The notes below the pieces were generated by a model. The model was not told where the DNA came from. It searched no databases and saw only the letters and a program-made list of their open reading frames with translations. Position numbers and translations under genes: made by a program. This document shows positions 36,715-45,859 of a stretch of DNA of 64,000 nucleotides, piece after piece; within the stretch, counting starts at the first letter, position 1; each line of letters begins with the position of its first letter. The stretch spans positions 129,450 to 193,449 of the forward strand of contig CAWCCX010000012.1 in the NCBI GenBank assembly GCA_963794155.1, in the 5' to 3' direction. The DNA is from Roseiarcus sp963794155. GTDB taxonomy: Bacteria > Pseudomonadota > Alphaproteobacteria > Rhizobiales > Beijerinckiaceae.

Positions 36715-37040
36715 TCAATCACCCAATAGACCTTCACAGGCGCCGACGCGCTCGACCAAGCCATCGCTGACGCCTTCATTGATCTCAGCCGCGAGCGCAT
36801 CGCCGATCCGTTGGAGATGCCAGAATCTCTGCTTGGGCGACGCGGCAGCGCTCCGAAGAGCTTCAACAGCGCCCGGCGGCTGCACACGGCGCCACTCGGG
36901 GCGCCGTCCAATAATACCGCACATTTCGGGAAGGGGTGGAAAACGCAGGATGCGTTATTGACAATGCCCCACCGACAACTCAACGATATAGCCTGGCGAA
37001 TACAGCGTTGGGGCGCTGACGTTTGCAAGGGGCGGGGCAC
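36715..37040. other. No supportable gene
   Basis: Both strands contain moderately long open stretches here (for example DALDQAIADAFIDLSRERIA on the plus strand), but none has a start with a ribosome-binding site or a family I know. The promoter of the barrel-protein gene at 37041 should lie in this interval; I see no convincing -35/-10 pair. Confidence 0.3.
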
Positions 37041-38051
37041 ATGAAAAGCAACGCGCAAAATCCCGGCAACCAATTGAACACTCAATGGCTGGAGATAGCG
37101 GCTGGAGCGGCGTTCGCGCTGGCGCCGCTTGGCGCACACGCCCAGAGCGCGGAACCGTCGTTGTCGCTTCCGGCCCTGGCGTCGCCGGCGAGCGGACCTC
37201 TATCTTTCAATCCTCCCCCAGCCGTCCTCTCCTGGCTCGACATGGTTTCGGCCACCCAAGCGGCGCAACCGAATTGGATGACGCCCCTCGTGACCGTCAC
37301 ACCGCGCCTCGAACAAGAGTTGCGGGCTGATTTCTATGGCCAGCAAAACGGGACGGGGAGCCAGGGGAACGGCCAACGAATTGACAATTACGGCGGGCCA
37401 GGCGGCTTCAGGGTGGAGTTTATCCCCGCCTATAACATTGAGCTCATTGTGGCGGCGCCGCCTTACGCGGTTGCCAGCGGCCCCAAGGGGGACGCGTGGG
37501 GCTGGGGCGATTACCCGCTCTTCCTCGCCAAATACCGCTTCCTTTCCGCCAACAAGGACAACGGCGATTACATCGTCACCGGCTTCTTCCAGATGACGGA
37601 AGCGTTGAACACTGAAGGGAAGATTTCAAACCATGTTCTGACCGCCCAGCCGACAATCGCTGCAGGCAAGGGCTGGGGCGATTTTGATATACAGTCGACC
37701 CTCAGCGTGCAGATTCCCGTCCAGGGCCATGGTTCACCCGGCAACACGCCCGAAATGAATAGGCAAGCCTTCGGTGATCCCATACTTTGGAACACCGCGT
37801 TCCAGTATCATTTCATGCAGTATTTTTGGCCGGAACTTGAGGTCAACTACGAGTACTGGCCGAATGGCGAACACGTCGGCCTCAACCAGGTCTTGCTCAC
37901 GCCGGGCATCATATTCGGGCGCTTCAAGATCGGCCAGGATACCCCGGCCCGGCCGATCAACCTGATCTTCGGCGCCGGATATCAGATTGCAGTGACTTCA
38001 AATCCGGTCGTCAAAAACAATTTCGTCGCCACCATGCGGATCACCTTCTAA
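37041..38051 (+). CDS. Outer-membrane beta-barrel (transporter-like) protein
   Basis: The 336-residue protein has a signal peptide (LEIAAGAAFALAPLGAHAQS), alternating hydrophobic/aromatic strands (IELIVAAPPYAVAS, YPLFLAKYRFLSANKDNGDY) and a C-terminal phenylalanine (FVATMRITF), the signature of outer-membrane barrels inserted by BamA. It resembles proteins annotated as transporter or MetA-pathway of phenol degradation type barrels, but the substrate is unknown. I place the start at the ATG 37041, preceded by a GGGGCGGGG stretch; an upstream TTG at 37023 is possible. It stands alone between a decayed region and yqeY, which is on the other strand. Confidence 0.8.
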   Translation: MKSNAQNPGNQLNTQWLEIAAGAAFALAPLGAHAQSAEPSLSLPALASPASGPLSFNPPPAVLSWLDMVSATQAAQPNWMTPLVTVTPRLEQELRADFYGQQNGTGSQGNGQRIDNYGGPGGFRVEFIPAYNIELIVAAPPYAVASGPKGDAWGWGDYPLFLAKYRFLSANKDNGDYIVTGFFQMTEALNTEGKISNHVLTAQPTIAAGKGWGDFDIQSTLSVQIPVQGHGSPGNTPEMNRQAFGDPILWNTAFQYHFMQYFWPELEVNYEYWPNGEHVGLNQVLLTPGIIFGRFKIGQDTPARPINLIFGAGYQIAVTSNPVVKNNFVATMRITF

Positions 38052-38170
38052 TCGGAAAGGCGATCAGGGTCGGCGACAACGGCGACAAGATCGCGGAGCC
38101 GCTCGGCCTTGAGGGAGTCCGAAACCAGCCCGGGCGCTGGCTGGAGGCGGGGCGAAAGCCGCCGTTCGCC

Positions 38171-38639
38171 CTACCCGGCGAGCAGCCCCTTCACGATCGC
38201 GCTCGCCTTGGCGAAGTCCATCTGCCCGGGGTGGGCGGCCTTGAGGGCGTTCACGACCTTGCCCATGTCCCTGATGCCGGCCGCGCCGGTCGAGGCGATG
38301 GCCGCCTTGGCGACGGCGATCACCGCTTGCTCGTCCATCTGCCTCGGCAGGAATTCGTTGATGACGGCGATCTCCGCGTTCTCCTGCTCGGCGAGCTGGG
38401 CGCGTCCCGCCTCGGCGTAGATCGTCGCCGAATTCCTGGCGGGATTTGACCATCTTGGTGAGGAGCGCAAGCTCGTCGGCGCGGCTGACGATCTTGCCAG
38501 CGCCGCGCGCCTCGATCTCGCGATCCTTCAGCGCCGCCATGATGAGACGCAGGGCGCCGACGCGAACCTTGTCGCCTCCCTTCATCGCCTCTTTCATCTG
38601 CTGGGCCACGGCGTCGCGCAACGGCGCTGAATCCGGCAT
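38171..38639 (-). CDS. yqeY: GatB/YqeY domain-containing protein (frameshifted as read)
   Basis: The first half (LRDAVAQQMKEAMKGGDKVR, LRLIMAALKDREIEAR) and the second half (ENAEIAVINEFLPRQMDEQA, IRDMGKVVNALKAAHPGQMD) are both typical YqeY. One extra base at a GAATTC (38430-38436) separates them; without it the junction reads KSRQNSATIYAEAGRAQLAE and the protein is about 155 residues. YqeY resembles the tRNA-binding tail of GatB, but its role is unclear. It is divergent from carA, as in many Alphaproteobacteria. As read the frame runs on to 38064 with arginine-rich nonsense. Confidence 0.85.
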
Positions 38640-38710
38640 TTAAGTCCTCGATCGTTCGATTTCTGCGCGCGGCTTGACGCGCGGCGTGGGCGGCGCTTAA
38701 GCACAGCCGC

Positions 38711-39946
38711 ATGTCAAGCGCAACACGCTCCAACCCCTCGGAGACCGCGGACGATCCGTCCTCCGGCTGGCGCCCGCGCATCGCGACCGGCGTGATCGTA
38801 CTCGCCGACGGCGCGGTGATCGAGGGCTTCGGGGTCGGCGCGACCGGCTCGGCGGTCGGGGAAGTCTGCTTCAACACCGCGATGACGGGCTATGAGGAGA
38901 TTCTGACCGACCCCTCCTACGCCGCCCAGATCGTCACCTTCACCTTCCCGCATATCGGAATCGTCGGCGTCAACGACGAGGACATCGAGGTTGTCAACGC
39001 TGCCGCCTCGGCCGCGGTCGGCGCAATCATGCGCGCCGACCTGTCCGAGCCGTCGAATTTTCGTAGCCTGGCGCGGCTCGGCGGCTGGCTCAAGGCGCGC
39101 GGGATTATCGGCGTGACCGGGGTTGACACCCGCGCGCTGACCACCCTCATCCGCAAGCATGGCATGCCGAACGGGGTCATCGCCCATTCGCCGGATGGCG
39201 CGTTCGACCTCGACGCGCTGCGCGCCACGGCCGCGCGCTGGCCCGGCATCGACGGCATGGACCTGGTTCCGGCGGTGGGGTCAACCCAGCGTTACGACTG
39301 GGACGAGACCAGCTGGAGCCTGGAAGCGGGCTATGGCCGGCGGCAGGCGACACGCTTTCACGTGGTCGCGATCGACTACGGGACCAAGCGCAACATCCTC
39401 AAACTCCTCAACGACTGCGGCTGCGCCGTGACCGTGGTTCCGGCGACAGCGACCGCCGAGGACATCCTGGCCCTCAAGCCCGATGGGGTCGTCCTCTCCA
39501 ACGGACCCGGCGACCCGGCGGCCACCGGCGAATACGCCGTGCCGACGATCAAGGGGCTCTTGGCCGCGAAAACGCCGCTGTTCGGCATTTGTCTCGGCCA
39601 TCAGCTTCTCGGGCTCGCCGTCGGCGGACGCACCGTCAAGATGCCGCAGGGCCATCACGGCGCCAACCATCCGGTCAAGGACTTCACCACCGGCAAGGTC
39701 GAGATCGTGTCGATGAACCACGGCTTCGCGGTCGATCGCGCGAGCCTGCCCGCGAGCGTCGAGGAAACGCATGTGTCGCTGTTCGACGGCTCGAATTGCG
39801 GCATCGCGCTCGCCGACCGTCCGGCCTTCTCGGTGCAATATCACCCCGAGGCCTCGCCCGGGCCTCGCGACAGTCACTATCTCTTCCGCCGCTTCGTCGA
39901 CTTGATCGCCGCCTCGAAGGCGGCTGGAGCGCCACGGGCGGCCTGA
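38711..39946 (+). CDS. carA: Carbamoyl-phosphate synthase small subunit
   Basis: CarA is the glutaminase subunit that delivers ammonia to CarB for carbamoyl phosphate, the precursor of arginine and pyrimidines. The 411-residue protein has the N-terminal CPSase_sm domain (LADGAVIEGFGVGATGSAVG, NTAMTGYEEILTDPSY) and a class I amidotransferase domain with nucleophile Cys in FGICLGHQLLGLAVGG and the His/Glu pair in YHPEASPGP. The length is normal. It is transcribed away from yqeY and ends three bases from the stop of an opposite-strand flagellar-linked gene. carB is not in the window. Confidence 0.97.
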   Translation: MSSATRSNPSETADDPSSGWRPRIATGVIVLADGAVIEGFGVGATGSAVGEVCFNTAMTGYEEILTDPSYAAQIVTFTFPHIGIVGVNDEDIEVVNAAASAAVGAIMRADLSEPSNFRSLARLGGWLKARGIIGVTGVDTRALTTLIRKHGMPNGVIAHSPDGAFDLDALRATAARWPGIDGMDLVPAVGSTQRYDWDETSWSLEAGYGRRQATRFHVVAIDYGTKRNILKLLNDCGCAVTVVPATATAEDILALKPDGVVLSNGPGDPAATGEYAVPTIKGLLAAKTPLFGICLGHQLLGLAVGGRTVKMPQGHHGANHPVKDFTTGKVEIVSMNHGFAVDRASLPASVEETHVSLFDGSNCGIALADRPAFSVQYHPEASPGPRDSHYLFRRFVDLIAASKAAGAPRAA

Positions 39947-39949
39947 AGC

Positions 39950-40406
39950 TCACGGGCGCCCGCGGGTGTCGCCGATCGGAGCGTAGGTGAACTCCTGCAC
40001 CCCGACGTCGACAACGACGTCGCTCTTGACCCTGGCGTTGACCGCCCGGGCGAGCGCCTTGCTCATCTTTGCGATATCGAACCGATCGAGGTGGTCGAAG
40101 TCGATCGTATCGTCTTTGTAGACATAGCGAAACGCCTCGTCGACGAGGATCGAGTTCTGGCGCCATCGCCGCGATCCTCAGCGCGTTCAAGTCGAGCGTG
40201 TAGCTCAACAGCATCACGGCGTAGCCCTTGATCGCGCCGTCCTTGATCCGAGGGACGTTGATCTCGTGGGTCTTGCGCGCTTCGGTCGCCCTCGCAACAG
40301 GCGCCGCCGAATGCGCTTCGCGCAGCGCGAGAACCTTGTCGGTCCCCGCCTCGGCGGCGATTGCGGCGGCGGTCGCCGCGAGACCGAAGATGACGGCCTT
40401 GATCAT
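39950..40406 (-). CDS. Small exported protein linked to the flagellar cluster (frameshifted as read)
   Basis: The protein starts MIKAVIFGLAATAAAIAAEA (signal peptide), followed by EINVPRIKDGAIKGYAVMLL and SYTLDLNALRIAAMAP. At about 40153-40160 one extra base breaks the frame; without it the text runs NSILVDEAFRYVYKDDTIDF, then DHLDRFDIAKMSKALARAVN and ends QEFTYAPIGDTRGRP, about 150 residues. Similar proteins occur at the end of Rhizobiales flagellar operons; no function is known to me, and it is not FliL. It overlaps the upstream FlgN-like gene by four bases (ATGA), placing it in the operon. It is probably periplasmic. Confidence 0.7.
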
Positions 40407-40786
40407 TCGCGCGTCCGTCTCCAGGCGAGCGCGGTGTAGGTTCCGTCGGACTGGCCGTCCTGAATGGCGCGGGCGATGATCTCCGAAACTGCGCCGCAGG
40501 CCTTGAGCTGCAGCGCCAGCGCCCGCCGGTTGGTCTCGAGCCTGACGTGCAGGTCAGCCAGCGCCTCCCGCAATGGCCCGGCCGCCGCCGCGCCAGTGAG
40601 CGCCGGAATGAGGCGGTTGAGCTCGAGCAGGCCCTGGTTCTTTCGCAGACTATAGGCCTCGTAATGGGCCGGGCGTCCCAACTCGAGGTCCTGATTTTCC
40701 GCGTCGATGGTCGCCCTCAGGCGCTCGAGGATCGGCAGCGCCGCGGCGGCCGCGGCGGATTGGGATCGCCGCTCGACCTGGCTCAT
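40403..40786 (-). CDS. FlgN-like flagellar export chaperone
   Basis: The 127-residue helical protein (ILERLRATIDAENQDLELGR, LNRLIPALTGAAAAGPLREA, HVRLETNRRALALQLKACGA) has the length and helix pattern of FlgN-type chaperones for the hook-associated proteins FlgK and FlgL. The end QSDGTYTALAWRRTR matches the tail of alphaproteobacterial proteins at this locus. It overlaps the rod-binding protein gene upstream and the exported-protein gene downstream by four bases each. The same frame runs upstream to 42148, but that part is antisense-like Arg-rich text over other genes and is not real. Assignment to FlgN is by position and pattern. Confidence 0.6.
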   Translation of the reverse strand: MSQVERRSQSAAAAAALPILERLRATIDAENQDLELGRPAHYEAYSLRKNQGLLELNRLIPALTGAAAAGPLREALADLHVRLETNRRALALQLKACGAVSEIIARAIQDGQSDGTYTALAWRRTRE

Positions 40787-41382
40787 GTCCGCTTGCGGCC
40801 GGCGAATAGGATGGCGCCATTCTTCAACTCTGCGCCGACCGGCGCCGAGAGGATGTTTGCGCTCATTTGGGCCGCCTCCGCCGCGGCCCCGGCCGCTTCT
40901 GCGGGATGCGCCGCGCGGCCGCGCGGCGTGAGCTCGTGGGTCGCGAACAGGCGCCTGGCGAGGCCGAGCTTGCCGGATTTGGCGATCTGAAGCGACATCT
41001 GCTCGGCGAGCATTGATCGCCAGATGTCGCCCGCGGTTCCTTGGCCGAAGACATCGCTCGCGTCCTTCGGCAACAATTCGCCCACCAGCGGACTCAGCAT
41101 CATCGCCTCGAACTGGGACTTCGCCTGGCCGAGCTTGTCCGGCCCGCCGGGCGTCTCGGCCAGGCGCGAGCGGGCGTTGGCTGCGTTGGCGAGAGGGGCG
41201 GGAATCGCGGCCGTCGGCCTCGCCGCCCGGTCGAGATCGGCGGCAAAATCGGCTCCTTGCGCATTCGATCCGGCAAGCGCGCCGAGCCGCTGGGCGGCTA
41301 GGCTGGCCCGGGACGGATCGGCCGCGTTGACGACCTCCATGACGACATCGGTGCGAGGATTGAAAGCCATGGACGCCGTCAT
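40783..41382 (-). CDS. flgJ: Rod-binding protein (FlgJ N-terminal domain type)
   Basis: The 199-residue protein contains the rod-binding core QSQFEAMMLSPLVGELLP-like block (AKSQFEAMMLSPLVGELLPK at about 86-105), then GDIWRSMLAEQMSLQIAKSG and LGLARRL, as in FlgJ. It lacks the C-terminal muramidase domain of enterobacterial FlgJ, as is usual in Alphaproteobacteria; a separate lytic enzyme must open the wall. It assists assembly of the flagellar rod in the periplasm. ATG 41382 or 41370 could be the start. The stop overlaps the next gene. Confidence 0.8.
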   Translation of the reverse strand: MTASMAFNPRTDVVMEVVNAADPSRASLAAQRLGALAGSNAQGADFAADLDRAARPTAAIPAPLANAANARSRLAETPGGPDKLGQAKSQFEAMMLSPLVGELLPKDASDVFGQGTAGDIWRSMLAEQMSLQIAKSGKLGLARRLFATHELTPRGRAAHPAEAAGAAAEAAQMSANILSAPVGAELKNGAILFAGRKRT

Positions 41383-41418
41383 TGGTAGCGAGGGATGCGC
41401 GAGCGTCCGCCCCGAGCC

Positions 41419-41817
41419 TTATGTCGAGCTTGCGCCCGCGCGCGCGATCGCCCGCTCGATGAGCTCGGCCAACTCCTTGCGCTCCTTCAAGCGCTGATAA
41501 CCGAGCGCCGCCGTTTCGACCGCCTGCTCGGCCAGCTTCGCGCGTGTCCCATGCGCGAGCGCGCTGTGGCGCGCCGTTTCCTGGTTCCGGCCGAGCTGAT
41601 CGATCCGGCGCTGCAACGCGCGAATGTGGCGCGCGGCCAGTCCGGCTTGGGCGCCATAGGCGTGTTCGCCCGACTCCAGCGTCTGGAGCGCCGCCCCCAG
41701 ATCGTCGCCCAATCCCGCTTGCTGTCGTTCGAGCGAATGAAGCCGCCAGCGGCCGAGATCGTGCATCAGCGCCTGGAGCCGACCGATGCGGGTCAGCGCG
41801 TCGAGACGTTTCTTCAT
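41419..41817 (-). CDS. fliJ: FliJ-like flagellar export protein
   Basis: The 132-residue protein is almost entirely coiled coil (RIGRLQALMHDLGRWRLHSL, HIRALQRRIDQLGRNQETAR, RLKERKELAELIERAIARAG), begins MKKRLDAL, and lies between fliR and flgJ. These fit FliJ, the stalk that links the FliI ATPase to FlhA in the export apparatus. FliJ sequences are weakly conserved, so the call rests on size, coiled coil and position. Three bases separate it from fliR. Confidence 0.6.
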   Translation of the reverse strand: MKKRLDALTRIGRLQALMHDLGRWRLHSLERQQAGLGDDLGAALQTLESGEHAYGAQAGLAARHIRALQRRIDQLGRNQETARHSALAHGTRAKLAEQAVETAALGYQRLKERKELAELIERAIARAGASST

Positions 41818-41820
41818 TGT

Positions 41821-42612
41821 CTATCCGGAAACGAGCCAGGCGCCGAAGCCGCTCATGAAGGCGTCGATCGCCGGTTTGATGGTGAAATAGAGCAGGATGA
41901 GGCCGCCCGCGGCGACGAAGGGCATGGCGACGAAGAAAACCTGGACCTGTGGCGTCAGCCGGTTGACCAGCGCCAGCGCCAGATTGACGACCAGCGCATA
42001 GATCACATAGGGCGAAGCGATCCTGAGGGCGAGGCGGAACGATTCGCCGAGCGCATCGGCGACTTGCCTTAGCGCCAGCCTCGGGTCGAAATCCGCCCCA
42101 ACCGGGATGACGTCGTAGGAGACGACCAGCCCGCGCAACAGCTCCCAATGAAGGTCGGCCGCGAACAGGAGCGCGATTGCGGCAAACGAGATCAGCGTCG
42201 CCAGCGGCGTCATCGCCTCATCCCCTTCAACCTGAAACCCGAACGGATTGGAAAAGCCGAGCATCGTCGCCGCGCCCACGGCAAGGGCTTCGAGCGCCAG
42301 GTAGAAGACCCGGGCAAGAAATCCGATCATGCCGCCGACCAGCGATTCGACGGCGATCACTTTCAGGGTGAGAATCGGATCGTCGCCAAATACGGAGCTC
42401 GGCACGCGCTCGAGCAATAGCGGCGTCAGCGTCAGGGTCACCGCCAGCGCGACGAACAACCGGACCTGCGCCGGAATCTGGGCGTTCGAGAATCCCGGCG
42501 CCAGCATGAGGCAGGCGCCGATGCGGCAGAACAGCACGAAGGCGCCGATCGCCGCCTTCGGCACCAGCGCCTCATGCGGCGCCGCGAGGGCTCCGGCGAC
42601 AAGGGCTGTCAC
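41821..42612 (-). CDS. fliR: Flagellar biosynthesis protein FliR
   Basis: The 263-residue membrane protein is part of the FliPQR export gate. It has about six hydrophobic segments, including AAIGAFVLFCRIGACLMLAP, ALAVTLTLTPLLLERVPSS and PFVAAGGLILLYFTIKPAID, and ends FMSGFGAWLVSG, all characteristic. The start is the GTG at 42612 that overlaps the flhA stop (GTGA); the frame extends upstream to 42714, but those residues are Arg-rich and lie inside flhA. Translational coupling to flhA is likely. Confidence 0.93.
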   Translation of the reverse strand: MTALVAGALAAPHEALVPKAAIGAFVLFCRIGACLMLAPGFSNAQIPAQVRLFVALAVTLTLTPLLLERVPSSVFGDDPILTLKVIAVESLVGGMIGFLARVFYLALEALAVGAATMLGFSNPFGFQVEGDEAMTPLATLISFAAIALLFAADLHWELLRGLVVSYDVIPVGADFDPRLALRQVADALGESFRLALRIASPYVIYALVVNLALALVNRLTPQVQVFFVAMPFVAAGGLILLYFTIKPAIDAFMSGFGAWLVSG

Positions 42613-44693
42613 GCAATCGTCCCGAGCGACTTGACCTCGAAACCCCGGGCGATTTCGAGCTGTGAGAGCACGGCCAGGGTCGGGAACATGCGTTCGACGA
42701 TCATGCGCACGCAAGGGCGAGTCTCTGCGGCGGTAACGATCGCGAACAGGCGCTGCTCGTCCATTCGCTTGCGGATCGCCGTCGAAGCCTCAGCGGCGAA
42801 TTGCTCCATCAGCCGCGGATCAATGTCGAACTCGATCACCTCGCCCTTCGCGTCGCGTTTGAGGCTCTGGTGGAAGACGAGGTCCCAGCGATTTCCGAGT
42901 CTCAAGACGGAAAGCAGGCCGTTGTCGGCAAGGTCGCCGCAGATCTGCTGGGAGAGACGGATACGCACGTGCTCGGCGATTTGCTCCGGCCGTCGCACGT
43001 GCGGCGCGATTTCGGCCACCGCTTCCAGGATCAGGTTCAGGTTGCGGATGGATACACGCTCGGCGAGCAAGAGCTTCAGCGTCGCGAGGAGCCCGGACTG
43101 CGAGATTTGCGACGGAGACATGTCGTCGAGCAGCCGCTTGTACTCGGGCTCGAGCCGGTCGAGAAGCGCGCGCATGTCCTTGAACGACAGGAGCTGCGCG
43201 AGATTGTTGTGGATGACTTCGCTCAAGTGAGTGAGCAAGACGGAGACCGGATCGATCGGCTTGAAGCCCTGGCGCTTGGCGTCCTTGATGAAGGTTTCGG
43301 GGATCGCGATCGCCCGCATGCCGAACGCGGGTTCGCGGACTTCGTCGCCGGGCAGATTGGGTCGGGGACCATCGCCGATGATGACGAGGAAGTCCCTGAC
43401 CCTGAGCTCCTGGGTCGTGACGGCCGCGCCGTGAATTTTGATTTGGTAGGTCTTCGGCGGCGCCTTCATGTCGTCGGCGAGACGGACCTCCGGCACGACG
43501 AAGCCGTATTGGCGGGCGAACTTGCGCCGCATCTTGGCGATGCGCGAACCGATCTCGTCGCGCGAGCCGAGAAGCGCGGCGTTGAGCTCCTTGCTTAGCA
43601 CAAGTTCGATCTCAAACGCCCTGAGCTGCTCCTTGATCGAGGCGCGCGCCTCGGCCTTGGAGCGCTCGTCCCTCGCGGCGGACTTCGCCGCCTCAGCTAC
43701 GCGTTCTTTTTCGATCCGCCGCGGAATGGCGACCCCGACGAAGGCCATCAGCCCGCCGATGAGCGCGAAGGGCAGGAGCGGCAGACCGGGAACGACCCCG
43801 AGCACCGCCATCGTCGCCGCGGCGAGAAAGAGCGCGTTCGGATAGCCGCTCAATTGATCGATGACCGCCTTGTCGGCCGAGCCGCGGGTTCCGCCCTTGG
43901 CGACCAGGAGACCAGCGGCGAGCGAAATGATGAGGGCCGGAATCTGGGTCACCAGGCCGTCGCCGACCGAGAGTTTGGTGAAAATGTCGGCCGCGGCGGA
44001 GAGCGTGAGAGCATGCCGGGTAACGCCGATCACGATGCCGCCGAAAATGTTGACAGCGAGAATGATGAGCCCGGCGATCGCGTCGCCGCGGACGAATTTC
44101 GACGCGCCGTCCATCGAGCCGAAGAAGGCGCTCTCCTCCTCGAGCTCGCGCCTGCGCGCCTGCGCCACCTTCTCGTCGATGAGGCCGGCCGAGAGATCGG
44201 CGTCGATCGCCATCTGCTTGCCAGGGATGGCGTCGAGGGTGAACCGCGCGCCAACCTCGGCGATACGGGTCGCGCCCTTGGTGATGACCAGGAAATTGAT
44301 CGTCACCAGGATGAGGAAGACGATGATGCCGATGACAAAATCGCCGCCCATCACCAGGCGGGCGAAGCCGCCGATGATGTAGCCAGCCGAGGTCGGCCCC
44401 TGCTCGCCGCGCGAGAGGATGAGCCTTGTGGTCGAAATGTTCAGCGCGAGCCTCAAGATCGTCGCGACCAGGAGCACGGTCGGGAAGGCCGAGAACTCGA
44501 GCGGTTTGTGGATCCACAACGCCACCATCAGGATCAGGACGGCGAGCGCGATCGACAGCGCCAGGCCGAAGTCGATCATGAAAGCTGGAACGGGGAGGAA
44601 GAACAGGCAAAGAATGAGGACGATGCCGACAGCGAAGGCGATATCCTTGCCGCCGCGGTTCGCCGCCGGCGCCACTCCCACGGTCAATGACAT
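42609..44693 (-). CDS. flhA: Flagellar biosynthesis protein FlhA
   Basis: The 694-residue protein has the FlhA layout: an N-terminal region of about eight membrane helices with the FHIPEP region (HKPLEFSAFPTVLLVATILR, GGFARLVMGGDFVIGIIVFL, GARFTLDAIPGKQMAIDADL), then a cytoplasmic nonamer-forming domain (VRLADDMKAPPKTYQIKIHG, LSEVIHNNLAQLLSFKDMRA). It forms the export channel ring that receives substrate-chaperone complexes. It starts the flhA-fliR-fliJ-flgJ-flgN-like run and is separated from fliQ by a plus-strand epoxide-hydrolase gene. Confidence 0.97.
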   Translation of the reverse strand: MSLTVGVAPAANRGGKDIAFAVGIVLILCLFFLPVPAFMIDFGLALSIALAVLILMVALWIHKPLEFSAFPTVLLVATILRLALNISTTRLILSRGEQGPTSAGYIIGGFARLVMGGDFVIGIIVFLILVTINFLVITKGATRIAEVGARFTLDAIPGKQMAIDADLSAGLIDEKVAQARRRELEEESAFFGSMDGASKFVRGDAIAGLIILAVNIFGGIVIGVTRHALTLSAAADIFTKLSVGDGLVTQIPALIISLAAGLLVAKGGTRGSADKAVIDQLSGYPNALFLAAATMAVLGVVPGLPLLPFALIGGLMAFVGVAIPRRIEKERVAEAAKSAARDERSKAEARASIKEQLRAFEIELVLSKELNAALLGSRDEIGSRIAKMRRKFARQYGFVVPEVRLADDMKAPPKTYQIKIHGAAVTTQELRVRDFLVIIGDGPRPNLPGDEVREPAFGMRAIAIPETFIKDAKRQGFKPIDPVSVLLTHLSEVIHNNLAQLLSFKDMRALLDRLEPEYKRLLDDMSPSQISQSGLLATLKLLLAERVSIRNLNLILEAVAEIAPHVRRPEQIAEHVRIRLSQQICGDLADNGLLSVLRLGNRWDLVFHQSLKRDAKGEVIEFDIDPRLMEQFAAEASTAIRKRMDEQRLFAIVTAAETRPCVRMIVERMFPTLAVLSQLEIARGFEVKSLGTIA

Positions 44694-44809
44694 CGCTGCC
44701 CTCGCTTTTAAGGCGCCGGCATGTGGCGCATGCGCGGGAGAGTGGGCGGCGAAGCTTGCGCGAGGATCGAACCGCGGGGGATAACAGCCCGAAGACTTCG
44801 GAGACCCGC

Positions 44810-45838
44810 ATGACCTTCCCCATCCTGGAACGCGTCGCCAAGACCGCGCGGCACACGACCTTCTATCTTTCGGCCGGGCGCGCGGAAGCGACGCCGATCA
44901 TCTTCGTGCACGGCTGGCCGGAGCTGTCGATCTCGTGGCGCGGCCAGCTCCCGGTGTTCGCTGGCCTTGGCTTTCGCGCGATTGCGCCCGACATGCGCGG
45001 CTATGGGCGTTCAAGCGTCTATTCGCGCCACGAGGATTACGCGCTCGAAGAGGTCGTCGCCGACATGGTCGAGCTCCTGGGCGCGCTCGGGGCCAAGAAG
45101 GCGATCTGGGTCGGCCACGATTGGGGTTCGCCGGTGGTCTGGTCGATCGCCCAGCACCATCCAGACCTCTGCCACGGCGTCGCCAATCTCTGCGTGCCCT
45201 ATCAGCCCGAAGGCTTTGCGGTCGAGACGGTTGTTCCGTTGGCCGACCGGAACGTCTATCCCGCCGACAAGTTTCCGGCAGCGCAATGGGACTATCAACT
45301 GTTCTACCGCGAGAGTTTCGCGACCGCCGAGACCGGCTTCGAGGGCGATGTCGGCGCGACTGTCAGGGCGCTTTTCCGCTCCGGCAACCCTTCCGGCAAA
45401 GGCAAGCCGGCCCCGACCGCCTTCACCCGCGCCAACGGCGGCTGGTTCCGCACAGCGAACAGGGCGCCCGATGCGCCGCGCGATCCGGCCGTGCTGAACG
45501 AGGAGGACGAGCTTCGCTACGCCGCCGCGCTCGAACGCAACGGCTTTTTCGGCCCGTGCAGCTGGTACATGAACTGGAAGGCCAATCTCGCCTACGCCGG
45601 ACGGGCGAAAGACGCTTGGCGGCTCGACATGCCCGTGCTCTTCATGCATGGCGCCTACGACTACGTGTGCGAGACGCTGGTCTCGCGCCTCGCCGAGCCG
45701 ATGCGAGCCTACTGCGGCGACCTGACCGAAACGACGATCGCCTCCGGCCATTGGATGGCGCAGGAGAAGCCGGCCGAGGTCAATGCGGCGCTCGCGAAAT
45801 GGCTGGGCTCGCAATTTCCCGCGCTTTGGGCTGCGTAA
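44810..45838 (+). CDS. Epoxide hydrolase (alpha/beta hydrolase fold)
   Basis: The 342-residue protein has the epoxide-hydrolase motifs: HGWPE oxyanion motif (34-38), SWRGQLP, MRGYGRSS, nucleophile Asp104 in GHDWGSP, and catalytic His314 in ASGHWMAQEKP. Tyrosines in the lid (WDYQLFYRESF, CSWYMNW) can polarise the epoxide. It converts an epoxide to a diol in the cytoplasm; a fluoroacetate-dehalogenase-like role is less likely. It is encoded opposite to and inside the flagellar cluster, between flhA and fliQ, and is not functionally related. ATG 44810 begins the conserved part; the frame extends upstream over the flhA promoter. Confidence 0.92.
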   Translation: MTFPILERVAKTARHTTFYLSAGRAEATPIIFVHGWPELSISWRGQLPVFAGLGFRAIAPDMRGYGRSSVYSRHEDYALEEVVADMVELLGALGAKKAIWVGHDWGSPVVWSIAQHHPDLCHGVANLCVPYQPEGFAVETVVPLADRNVYPADKFPAAQWDYQLFYRESFATAETGFEGDVGATVRALFRSGNPSGKGKPAPTAFTRANGGWFRTANRAPDAPRDPAVLNEEDELRYAAALERNGFFGPCSWYMNWKANLAYAGRAKDAWRLDMPVLFMHGAYDYVCETLVSRLAEPMRAYCGDLTETTIASGHWMAQEKPAEVNAALAKWLGSQFPALWAA

Positions 45839-45859
45839 CGCATTTTCCCATGACGCCGG

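Noticed and set aside
40787..42148. Upstream two-thirds of the 581-codon frame that includes the FlgN-like gene
   Set aside because: These residues are Arg/Gly-rich and lie over fliR, fliJ and flgJ, which have good calls in another frame. Only the segment from the ATG at 40786 is retained.
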